From positions 9,696 through 73,695 of the forward strand of contig CAZQAE010000017.1 of NCBI GenBank assembly GCA_964591275.1: DNA of 64,000 bases. Direction: 5' to 3'. Made by a program: the position numbers and the translations under genes. The notes under the pieces are model-generated. The model made no database searches and was not told the origin of the DNA. It was given only the letters and a program-made list of their open reading frames with translations. Positions within the stretch are counted from its first letter, which is position 1; each line of letters begins with the position of its first letter. This document shows, piece after piece, positions 42,880-51,040 of this stretch. This DNA comes from G963674685 sp964591275 (lineage in GTDB: Bacteria > Lernaellota > Lernaellaia > JACKCT01).

Positions 42880-44856
42880 ATGAAGGTCTTATTATCGGTT
42901 GCGTTGATGATTTTCGTTTTGTCTGTCTGCGTTCTTTTTGTCGGCTGCGGCGATGACGATGATGATTCTGAAGACAGTCCTTCCGATGATGACGACACGG
43001 ATGACGATGCGGATGACGATGTGGACGACGACATGGCGGCGTCGTCAACAACGACGATTACAACGACAAGCACAACATCAACGACCACCACGATTTCAGA
43101 TTCATCGACAACGACCCATGAGCCGACGACGACAACCACGTCTTCAACCACAACGACATCGACAACGATTTCAACGACTACAACCTCAACATCAATTCAG
43201 CCGACAACAACCACAACAACGACAGGGCCAACCACAACATCGACGACGACAACGACACTCCCCCCCATCATTTGCTATCGGGATGAGGATTACGACGGAT
43301 ATGGCAATCCCGATATCAGCGATGAGTATGAAAATGGAATTTGCCCCTTTGGTTGGGCAAGCGACAACACGGATTGCGATGATACGGATATTCTCGTGCA
43401 TCCAGGCGCGCCGGAATTGCCTGACGACGGCATTGTCCAGGACTGCGTCGGGGAGGAGCTCGAACTCGGCGATGCCACCGGCGTTTTCGTGGCAAAGACC
43501 GGTGACGACGCGAATCCCGGCGCCATGGCCTCCCCCAAGCTGACGATCAACGCCGGCGCAACCCTGGCATTGCAATCGGGCAAGGTCGTTTTCATCGCGG
43601 AGGGTACTTACACTGAAGATGTGAAAACGCAAGTATCCCTTTTCGGAGGCTACGAATCCGCTGGTTGGACAAGGGATACCGAGACCAACATCACAACAAT
43701 CAACGCGGAGAATTCCACAGCCGTGTGGATCATAGAATCTAATCCGGGACGAGATGATGAGGGGGACAGTGAGCGGGATGAAGCAGAGGCGAACGATTCA
43801 AGCCCCGTCGCCATTCAAGGCATGACCGTCACATACGGCAGATTTGGAACTTTTAGCTATGGTGTTCGCATTGACGGCGGAAAAAAAACGGTCCTTGTGA
43901 AAAACGACATTGACAGCAGCCTGTCGGGAGACGATTTCATCCACAGCATATCGGAAGACCATTTCAGCTTCGCCGTTCGAAGCTTCGGCACGTTAATAAT
44001 GATAAACAACGACATCAACGGCGCTTCGGTTGATCAAAACTACGGCTTGTATAACGACCAAAACGGCACGGCGACCTTGGTCGGCAACCTTATCAACGGC
44101 GGATCGGGAGGCCATAGCTGCGGCGTGTATAATGCTAACGCCGCGGTGACACTGATAAACAACGACATTGACGGAGGATCGGGATTTTATTCTAGTCACG
44201 GCGTGTACAATATCGGCACGACTATGATCGCGAACAATGACATCAACGGCGGATCGGGCGATGACAGCTACGGCGTGAGCAACTCCAACGGTACAGCATG
44301 GCTGGCAAACAACATCGTAGATGGCGGTACGGGAAGTTCTGACAGTTTTGGCTTTTGCAACTCCGCCACAGCGGTACTGACGAACAATGTCATAAATGGA
44401 GGATCAGGAGGCGGTGACAGCAGTGGCGTTTTTACCACGAACCTTTTCGGCAGACCCGGCATAGTAGTTCTTACAAACAATATCATCAGTGGCGGATCAG
44501 GAAGTGGCAACAGCTACGGCATAAACAACTTCGGCGTGGTGACTTTGGCGAACAATGACATTTGGGGCGCGGATATGGATTGCATGATTTTCCACTCAGG
44601 AGGCGAGGCAAATACAATCGTCGAAGTCAACGCCTGCGCGTGGACGGGCTGCGCCGAGGCATCGGGCAACATCAGCGACGATCCATTGTTCGATGTTGAT
44701 GGCTATCATCTGACTGATTCAAGTCCGTGCATCAATACAGGCATCGATCCCGTGCCGGATTACATTGGCGCTGGTTTCGTGGATTTGGATTTCGAGGGTG
44801 ATGCGCGTCCCTACGGCGCGGGCTGGGACATCGGAGTGGACGAGTGGACGCCCTGA
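42880..44856 (+). CDS. Asp/Thr-linker lipoprotein with MopE-type motif, DUF1565, beta-helix and choice-of-anchor Q domain
   Basis: A 658-residue paralogue. The signal peptide and first residues match the gene at 37226 almost exactly (lipobox FVGC). The Asp linker (about 19-48) is followed by an exceptionally long Thr/Ser linker (about 50-130). Then come a MopE motif (CYRDEDYDGYGNP, DCDDTDILVHPGAPELPDDGIVQDC), DUF1565 (GVFVAKTGDDANPGAM, VSLFGGYESAGWTRD), about ten beta-helix coils and the anchor-Q end (SPCINTGID, GWDIGVDEW). Thr-rich stretches of this kind are often O-glycosylated in secreted proteins. GGAGGTTCAGA precedes the start. Confidence 0.88.
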   Translation: MKVLLSVALMIFVLSVCVLFVGCGDDDDDSEDSPSDDDDTDDDADDDVDDDMAASSTTTITTTSTTSTTTTISDSSTTTHEPTTTTTSSTTTTSTTISTTTTSTSIQPTTTTTTTGPTTTSTTTTTLPPIICYRDEDYDGYGNPDISDEYENGICPFGWASDNTDCDDTDILVHPGAPELPDDGIVQDCVGEELELGDATGVFVAKTGDDANPGAMASPKLTINAGATLALQSGKVVFIAEGTYTEDVKTQVSLFGGYESAGWTRDTETNITTINAENSTAVWIIESNPGRDDEGDSERDEAEANDSSPVAIQGMTVTYGRFGTFSYGVRIDGGKKTVLVKNDIDSSLSGDDFIHSISEDHFSFAVRSFGTLIMINNDINGASVDQNYGLYNDQNGTATLVGNLINGGSGGHSCGVYNANAAVTLINNDIDGGSGFYSSHGVYNIGTTMIANNDINGGSGDDSYGVSNSNGTAWLANNIVDGGTGSSDSFGFCNSATAVLTNNVINGGSGGGDSSGVFTTNLFGRPGIVVLTNNIISGGSGSGNSYGINNFGVVTLANNDIWGADMDCMIFHSGGEANTIVEVNACAWTGCAEASGNISDDPLFDVDGYHLTDSSPCINTGIDPVPDYIGAGFVDLDFEGDARPYGAGWDIGVDEWTP

Positions 44857-44861
44857 GCAAG

Positions 44862-44882
44862 GTATGAAGTATGAGGTATGAA
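44862..44882. repeat. Three-unit GTATGAR heptamer array
   Basis: GTATGAA, GTATGAG and GTATGAA, the shortest of the post-stop arrays. Confidence 0.88.
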
Positions 44883-44935
44883 TGTAGGAGCGGCTTTTCA
44901 GTTCCTGAGCAGGGCCGAAGGGCAGCCGCGAATGT
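44882..44935. repeat. REP-like element (variant)
   Basis: Begins ATGTAGGAGCGGC and ends GCCGCGAATGTGG, with a different centre from the other copies. Confidence 0.65.
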
Positions 44936-44959
44936 GGTTCTCATAATTGGAGGTTCAGC

Positions 44960-47221
44960 ATGAAGGTTTTATTTTCGGTTGCATTGATAATTTTTCTTTT
45001 GCCTGTCTGCGTCCTTTTTGTCGGATGCGGCGATGACGATGCCGACGACGATGCCGACGACGATGTTGATGACGATGCCGACGACGATGCCGACGATGTC
45101 GACGATGATATCGAGGATGACGTGAACGACGACGTGGATGACGACAGCATTGATGACGATACTGACGACGACCTGAACGACGATGTTGACGACGACGTGG
45201 ACGACGATGTTGACGACGATGTCGATGACGATGTCGATGATGACGTCGACGACGATATCGACGATGTCATGACTCTGCGAGAATCGTGGCTGGGCGGAGA
45301 ACCAAACTGTATGGAAATCGTCCGCGCCCCCGACGGGCGTGTATTTGTCTTCTCGGAAATCGGCAGGAATATTTTTCTTTACACGATCGACGGCGTGGAA
45401 ATCAGGGAAGAACTTGTCAGGCAGGCCAGTAGAATTCTTGGCGCCGTCTACGATGCATGCGGCACGCTTCATCTGATCTATTTTGATTATCGTGAAGATC
45501 GGATATTTCATTTACAACGCGCAGGCGACGCTTGGGAGGAATTCGAAATCACATCCGGTAGTTATCCAAAGCATGTCAATCGCGTTGTGAGCGACTCGGA
45601 ATGCAAACTTCATTTTTGTTTGAAGAGCGGGACGGGATTCATGCGATATCACGCAAGCAATGCAAGCGGCTCATGGACCATTGAAGACATCGTTGAGGAG
45701 TTTTACGGGGGAATGACCTGCGATATGCGCGTTGATTCAAATGATGATGTTCATGTCGCTTACGACGAGGGCTGGTCTGATGGTCACGGACATATCTATC
45801 AAAAAATCAGGTATGGAAAGAAAAGCGATGAGGCCTGGACTATTGACACGGTCGAAATGTCCGGCAACAGCACCTTGAATTTCATTTTGGACGATAGCGA
45901 CGAACCCCACATTGTCTTCCGTCATAGGGATTTCGGCATGGTGGAAGCTACGAAAGGTGAAACTGATTGGGAATTCGAAGCCATACCGGTTACGGAATCG
46001 CAAGAAGATATTTTCATCGATGAAACCGGAAACATTCATTTGCTAAGCACTGTTTATTCCGACCACAGCACCTACGAAACCGTGCAAACCGACAGCGGGT
46101 GGCAAGAGCGGAATTTGAACATCCAAAGCAATTGGAATGTCGCTGCTGACCTGGCGCCGGGCGATGTTTGGCATCTGGCTTTTGAAGGCGTAGATAAGGA
46201 GTCTCTATACTACGCTGAAAACGGAGCGAAATCGTGGAATAGAACTGCGCTGAGCGAAACGGAGAATGTTTTATATATGATAGCGCAACGCAAGGATGAC
46301 GACGGCGCGTTGGAAACGGTTTTGCTTACGGAACATGGTTTAAAAACGGCGCGGTACGATATGGGCGTGTGGGAAATCGAAGATCTCGATTTGAGCGTCG
46401 ACGAAGGCTACTGGTACAATGGCGTTGCGTCTTCGACGGGAGCCTTTCATATTGCCGGCGTAACGACATCCTCCCCGGGCTACGTCCTGTACGCTACGAA
46501 CGAAGGCGGTCAGTGGACTAGTGGGCTGGTCAGTGCAGTCACTCGAAATCGTGTCTGGCTCCAATTGGATGAATCGGATAATCCGCATTTGATATTTATT
46601 AATGACGGGCTCACCTACGCCTCGCGCGGCGTCGACGGATGGACCGTGGAAAATGTGCCGGAAGAAAATCCCGTTGATGTATATTCAACATACTTATCCC
46701 TATGGGTCGACGGTCAGGGTGAGGCTATCACTTGCTATTGTCTCAGCTCTGGCGATGAAATCCGCTGCGCTCATCGAGACGATGGAGCGTGGTCGATAAA
46801 AAGTGCGGCCGAAGGCGACAGCATGAGCGTGTATCGCGGTTTGAAAAAAGATTCCTTCGGTGTGCCGCATCAATTGTATACCGACCGCAACATGGGTGGT
46901 CTCTGTATTGCAACATATGAGGATGGTTCCTGGCAATCGACGAGCATCGGTCTGCACGGCGGCACCGGTGAGGACGGCTTTCTGTTTTTCGACGATCATG
47001 GTCGGCGGCACGTATTTTTATTAACCTATGCGCCGAATAATGTTTTGCTCGACGCGCTTTACTATTTACATGAAGGCGAAAGCGGCTGGAACGAAACGGT
47101 GATTGATGTCGGTTACTATCCTGCCATGAACGCTGAACCGATTCGAATCGACGATGACACATGGCAAGTGCCTTATTCGGGAAACGGCGGCCTGTGGCGC
47201 GCATGGATTACCAATGAGTAA
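44960..47221 (+). CDS. Lipoprotein with about 80-residue Asp linker and propeller-like repeat domain
   Basis: A 753-residue protein. It shares its signal peptide (lipobox FVGC) and leader with the beta-helix genes, then has the longest Asp linker in the window (about 19-104, mostly DDV/DDA tetrads). The rest (105-753) is unrelated to the beta-helix paralogues. It shows repeated blades such as YAENGAKSWNRTALSE, YATNEGGQWTSGLVS and YHASNASGSWTIEDI, with HLIYFDY, HVAYDEGW and HLAFEGVD between them. This spacing of W(T/E) blades with H-(I/V)-(A/F) strands is typical of BNR/sialidase-like or YWTD-like beta-propellers; I cannot name the exact family. It shows that the same export-and-linker leader has been joined to a different passenger. 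Confidence 0.82.
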   Translation: MKVLFSVALIIFLLPVCVLFVGCGDDDADDDADDDVDDDADDDADDVDDDIEDDVNDDVDDDSIDDDTDDDLNDDVDDDVDDDVDDDVDDDVDDDVDDDIDDVMTLRESWLGGEPNCMEIVRAPDGRVFVFSEIGRNIFLYTIDGVEIREELVRQASRILGAVYDACGTLHLIYFDYREDRIFHLQRAGDAWEEFEITSGSYPKHVNRVVSDSECKLHFCLKSGTGFMRYHASNASGSWTIEDIVEEFYGGMTCDMRVDSNDDVHVAYDEGWSDGHGHIYQKIRYGKKSDEAWTIDTVEMSGNSTLNFILDDSDEPHIVFRHRDFGMVEATKGETDWEFEAIPVTESQEDIFIDETGNIHLLSTVYSDHSTYETVQTDSGWQERNLNIQSNWNVAADLAPGDVWHLAFEGVDKESLYYAENGAKSWNRTALSETENVLYMIAQRKDDDGALETVLLTEHGLKTARYDMGVWEIEDLDLSVDEGYWYNGVASSTGAFHIAGVTTSSPGYVLYATNEGGQWTSGLVSAVTRNRVWLQLDESDNPHLIFINDGLTYASRGVDGWTVENVPEENPVDVYSTYLSLWVDGQGEAITCYCLSSGDEIRCAHRDDGAWSIKSAAEGDSMSVYRGLKKDSFGVPHQLYTDRNMGGLCIATYEDGSWQSTSIGLHGGTGEDGFLFFDDHGRRHVFLLTYAPNNVLLDALYYLHEGESGWNETVIDVGYYPAMNAEPIRIDDDTWQVPYSGNGGLWRAWITNE

Positions 47222-47364
47222 TGACTAAAATGCCTGCGACCGGCGCGGATGCGCCAAAGCTGAAGCGAAGGCGAGTGGGAGCGGTTTCCGCCTCGAAAAT
47301 GTGGAAACGACATTTCCTGCTTTAGAGCATGGTCGTGAGATCGCCGCGCCGTTTTTTTGGACCG

Positions 47365-48903
47365 CTAAAAATACCGCATTTTTTCATTCAAAATGTGCCG
47401 GGCGGCGCGGTGCGCCAGGGCGAGGATCGTTATCTGCGGATTCACGCCGACAGGGGAGGGCGCGGTGCTGCCGTCGGTGATGAACAGGCCCGGCGCCGCG
47501 TGGACTTCGCCCCAGGAGTCGGTGACGCTCGTAGCGGGGTCGGGGCCCATTCGACATGATCCCAGAGGGTGAAAGGCCATCAGTTTGAAATCGCTGCTTT
47601 TCGCCTTCCGGTTGGCGAGTTCGCCAATTCTGTTCAGCGGAATTTCCTTGATTGTGCCGACGCCGGGAAAGATGCGCTTTGCGCCGGCGGCCCTGTAGAT
47701 CTCGCACAATATTTGAATCCCGCGCAGCATTCTCGTGCTGTCGAGTTTATTCATTTGATACATGCCCATGTGTCGCCCGCGCCGGTTCCAGACAACGCCG
47801 CGACTGGTGTCGCTGATCATTACGCCGTACATGGAGATGTTTTTAAAATCTTTCATGAAGGCGTCTTTGAGGGCGGCGCCGTTATAGGGCAGGCCGATGG
47901 CGCTGACAGATGGCGGAACGAAAATGCCCTCAAGCAGGATTCCGTCTTTTGCGAAATCATCAATGTAAGTTCCCTGCGGCACGCCGTTCCATCCGCTGAT
48001 GTCTTCGTCGAATTGCGCCAGCACGCGCGTGGCCGGATGGATGGAAAGGTTCCTGCCCACCTGCCCGCTTTCCAAACCCAGTTTGCTGACTTTGAGTAGC
48101 ACCGGCGTATTGAGAGTTCCCGCTGCGAGCACCACGATTTTGGCTTCGATGCGAAATCGCCTTGGCGTTTCTTTTCCATGCGTGTCGCAAAAAACGCCCT
48201 CGAAACCGCTGGCCCGACCGCAATGCATGGAAATGCGTTTTACCTTTGCGCGGGAATAGATCCGTCCGCCGCGCTGAAGAACAGCGGGCAGATAAACGAT
48301 GTCCGGCGTTTGCTTGGCGCCGTCCGTGCATCCGAATGTGCATGTGCCGCACCCCCGGCAATCCACGGCGTTATGGAGCATGGGTTTGAACGACAGTCCC
48401 AGTTCGCGGGCGCCGCGCTCAACAGCCAGGGCGTTCGGTCCCCATATTTCGCGGGACAATTCTTCTACGGAATTGCGTTTTTCCACTTCGTCGAAAATCG
48501 GCGCCATGATGGTGGGCGAGATATCTTCCACGCCGTCGGCGAGCCGCCATGTTTGCAGGATGTAATCCGGCGTTCTGAAACATGTGCCTGAGTTGATGAC
48601 GCTCGTGCCGCCCACGCATTGCCCCTCGGGGATGAGGATCGGCGGGTGTCCAATGACTCCGGTGACGGAGTTGTTGCGATAAAGATTGAAGATGGCGTCG
48701 AGAAAATTGTGCGTGAAATCCGCCTGGTCGAAATAGCCGCCTTCCTCGCATACGACTACGTCGAGACCCGCTTCGGACAAAAGCGCCGCCGCCGCCGCGC
48801 CGCCCGGTCCCGAGCCGATGACGGCAACGTCGGTCTTTTCGACAATGTCCGTTTCAAGACAGGCTCCGTCGATAATGCGTCGGCGAATTTCATTGCGATT
48901 CAT
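47365..48903 (-). CDS. GMC-family oxidoreductase with Cys-rich motif
   Basis: A 512-residue FAD-dependent glucose-methanol-choline oxidoreductase. The dinucleotide motif is VIGSGPGGAAAA (G30, G32, G35). VGGTSVINSGTCFRT is the family substrate/FAD segment, and the C-terminal signature is HPLGSCRMG ... LFITDGSTAPSPVGVNPQITILALAHRAA. At about 175-190 it has CRGCGTCTFGCTDGAKQ, a four-Cys arrangement also found in fatty-alcohol oxidase-like GMC proteins and possibly metal- or cluster-binding. Probable activity is oxidation of an alcohol or sterol with electron transfer to a partner. The preceding gene overlaps it by 14 bases and probably encodes its small subunit. Confidence 0.92.
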   Translation of the reverse strand: MNRNEIRRRIIDGACLETDIVEKTDVAVIGSGPGGAAAAALLSEAGLDVVVCEEGGYFDQADFTHNFLDAIFNLYRNNSVTGVIGHPPILIPEGQCVGGTSVINSGTCFRTPDYILQTWRLADGVEDISPTIMAPIFDEVEKRNSVEELSREIWGPNALAVERGARELGLSFKPMLHNAVDCRGCGTCTFGCTDGAKQTPDIVYLPAVLQRGGRIYSRAKVKRISMHCGRASGFEGVFCDTHGKETPRRFRIEAKIVVLAAGTLNTPVLLKVSKLGLESGQVGRNLSIHPATRVLAQFDEDISGWNGVPQGTYIDDFAKDGILLEGIFVPPSVSAIGLPYNGAALKDAFMKDFKNISMYGVMISDTSRGVVWNRRGRHMGMYQMNKLDSTRMLRGIQILCEIYRAAGAKRIFPGVGTIKEIPLNRIGELANRKAKSSDFKLMAFHPLGSCRMGPDPATSVTDSWGEVHAAPGLFITDGSTAPSPVGVNPQITILALAHRAARHILNEKMRYF

Positions 48904-49396
48904 GGATATCTCTTTGCCTCGAATCCGCCGGATGCGTTATAGGGGATCGCTCTATGCCGGACCCGGTTTTTCCTGCGTTGCCCTTAGGGGGTTGAGGATC
49001 GAAGTCGCACGGGTAGGCAACGCCGATTTTTCGCCTGATATCATTGTCCGAATAATAGATCATGTAGATGGCGCTTTTCATGGCCAGCACTATGGAACGC
49101 GGGGTATAGAGCCTACCGGATTCCCATCTTTCGATAAGCTTCAGCCTGACATCATCGTCAAGCCGTGAAAAACGACCGAAATGCCCGTATAAAAATGGCA
49201 GCCATTCGAAGAAATGGATAAGAAAATGGAAAAACCTCCCGATCTCTGGCGGAACTTCCTGGAAATATCGTATAAATAGTGGTAAAATCCGAGTGCCGTG
49301 GAGGTCTTTTCCAATTTCTGTGTCGGCGGGAACAAGTGTTAGCGCTAATACTGAAATCGTTTTCATTTCGCCAGGCGAAAGCTTGAAGGCAGGCAT
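48890..49396 (-). CDS. Small partner protein of the GMC oxidoreductase (putative)
   Basis: A 168-residue soluble protein whose end overlaps the GMC oxidoreductase start by 14 bases, which indicates translational coupling. Several GMC dehydrogenases need such a helical small subunit (gluconate 2-dehydrogenase subunit 3-like) for maturation or export. Visible here are an aromatic-rich helix (FFHFLIHFFEWLPFLYG), the motif LDDDVRLKLIERWE and AMKSAIYMIYYSDNDIRRKIGV, which resembles that class. I chose the ATG at 49396 with AAGGA upstream; the longer in-frame starts have poorer sites. The exact family membership is my inference. Confidence 0.68.
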   Translation of the reverse strand: MPAFKLSPGEMKTISVLALTLVPADTEIGKDLHGTRILPLFIRYFQEVPPEIGRFFHFLIHFFEWLPFLYGHFGRFSRLDDDVRLKLIERWESGRLYTPRSIVLAMKSAIYMIYYSDNDIRRKIGVAYPCDFDPQPPKGNAGKTGSGIERSPITHPADSRQRDIHESQ

Positions 49397-49721
49397 TTCA
49401 TCCTTTTTGTTTTGGCCGTTGAAATCAGCGCAAACCATAGCATTTGTTGCCCTTTTTGTGAAGTGTAATATTTGACGAAGGTGAGTTTGTTGTTGAAATT
49501 GCATGCGCAAATCGCGAGGCTTGGTTTTGAAAATTCCTGTTGATGCGGATAAATTTTTGGCGGCGCATATGGGAAAATTGACATAATTTGCTAATATTCA
49601 CAAGGATTTATCGACAGTGATCTTACTTGACAATGGAGTTTAAATCCCTTAATAAAAATCGTCGCGTCGCCTCGTGAGAAAGGCGGCTTACGACGGGTGT
49701 TACCCAGCAGAAAGGATGCCG
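49397..49721. other. Divergent intergenic region, GMC operon / surface-protein operon
   Basis: A 325-base region that should hold both promoters. An in-frame N-terminal extension of the leftward gene covers part of it but is not supported by a better start. No RNA, repeat or terminator is evident. Confidence 0.5.
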
Positions 49722-50972
49722 ATGATGAAGCTACGGGTCTTCTGGTTGACCTGCCTTTTTCTTATCATGGTCTGCGCTCAGGCTTGGGCCGCCGACGACG
49801 ATTCCGACGATGATGCGGATGACGACGACGATGACGATGATGATGACGAGGAAGGGGAGGATGAGGATGATGAGGAGGATCGCTGGGGTGAGGCCAAGCT
49901 TGACCACGAACTCAACCTTGGATGGGAATATCCATCCAACTATAACGAACGCCCGCTGGTTTATTCCAGGTTCGTTACCGAGTTCACGCTAGGTCTTTCC
50001 CAGAAAGAATCTCGTCACTATTGGGATGAGGACGGAAACCTTGTGAAAGGTCCTTTCCGCGTCAAGAAGCAAACCATTGATTTTGCGCTCGGTGTTGGAT
50101 TGTCCGACAAATGGTCGATTCGCGTGAACTTTCCTTTCGTTAACAAGAAGACGAAGATCACGGATCCGGGCAACCCGAATTATCGATACGGGCGCGACAA
50201 TACCTATGGATACCTTGGTGAAGAAGCGCTGATCGACTTTTTCGACAACCATGAGCTCTGGCGGGTTTGGGAAGCAGATCTTCCCACGCTGGGCGACATT
50301 GTGTTGTGGTCGGGTTACTCCCTGTACCAGAAGCTCGATCCCGATACGACGAGCGTCATTGCGGAGGTTGTCTACAAAACTCCCTCGGGCAACGACAATC
50401 CGCGCCGCGGGAGCACCATCCGCAACTACCTCACTGATGGAACGCCGGACTTTTACGTCGGTTTGGCCGCCAAGCAGCAATTGTGGCGCTTTTCCGGCGA
50501 ATTGCATGGCGGATACAATTTCAGGATGAAGGGCGGCACCAAATACTCCGCCGGAAGTATGGATTTTGGCGATCAGATCCGCGGCGACGCGGAAGTCGCC
50601 TTCCAGATCATGCAGGGAGACGACAGCGCCACGGATTTCAGAGTATTCGGACCGACGACCCTGATGGTCGCCGGTCATTATATGCAGCGCGTCAAAGACA
50701 GCACGCTCAAGGATAATCAGGGCAACACCGAGACCATGAATGACACTCCGGGCTTCGAGATGTCCCTTGAGCCGAAGCTGTTATCCAAAGGATTGTGGCC
50801 GCTGAGCATCATCTACTCGGGTGAACTGTTTGTTTCCGCCGATATTCCGGTGGCTGGCCAAAGGAGCTTCCTGGAGCAATCGCGGAGCATGTACAGGCCG
50901 CCTTACGAACTGGAAAGTTACGAGAGCGTCGGCATTTCCTACACTCTCGGCTTGGTTAAGAGGTGGCAATGA
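49722..50972 (+). CDS. Predicted outer-membrane beta-barrel protein with acidic N-terminal stretch
   Basis: A 416-residue exported protein. Signal peptide (cleavage after AWA, about 22), then about 35 residues of Asp/Glu, then amphipathic beta-strand-rich sequence to the end: SRFVTEFTLGLSQKESRHYW, IDFALGVGLSDKWSIRVNFPF and PDFYVGLAAKQQLWRFSGELHGGYNF. Such alternating patterns and a final SVGISYTLGLVKRW suggest a barrel, similar to the phenol-pathway-type transporter family (PF13557-like), but this is not certain. Unlike the lipoproteins in this window there is no lipobox, so the acidic run is not a lipid-anchor linker. AAAGG precedes the ATG at 49722. It heads an apparent three-gene operon. 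Confidence 0.75.
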   Translation: MMKLRVFWLTCLFLIMVCAQAWAADDDSDDDADDDDDDDDDDEEGEDEDDEEDRWGEAKLDHELNLGWEYPSNYNERPLVYSRFVTEFTLGLSQKESRHYWDEDGNLVKGPFRVKKQTIDFALGVGLSDKWSIRVNFPFVNKKTKITDPGNPNYRYGRDNTYGYLGEEALIDFFDNHELWRVWEADLPTLGDIVLWSGYSLYQKLDPDTTSVIAEVVYKTPSGNDNPRRGSTIRNYLTDGTPDFYVGLAAKQQLWRFSGELHGGYNFRMKGGTKYSAGSMDFGDQIRGDAEVAFQIMQGDDSATDFRVFGPTTLMVAGHYMQRVKDSTLKDNQGNTETMNDTPGFEMSLEPKLLSKGLWPLSIIYSGELFVSADIPVAGQRSFLEQSRSMYRPPYELESYESVGISYTLGLVKRWQ

Positions 50973-51040
50973 TGTGGTGCACAGGCAAAAGGAAGACAAA
51001 TGGCATGACTGATTTTGCCGGAACCGTCACGAGGAGAACC

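Noticed and set aside
32115..44882. CRISPR array
   Set aside because: The repeats are 7 bases long, head to tail, with no unique spacers, and no cas gene is in the window.
30039..47221. Diversity-generating retroelement, suggested by FGE- and DUF1566-type domains and repetitive surface genes
   Set aside because: No reverse transcriptase, accessory variability gene or template/variable repeat pair with adenine-biased substitution is visible.
49578..49593. Sigma-54 promoter before the barrel gene at 49722 (TTGACATAATTTGCT)
   Set aside because: The -24 GG is missing; only the -12 half fits.
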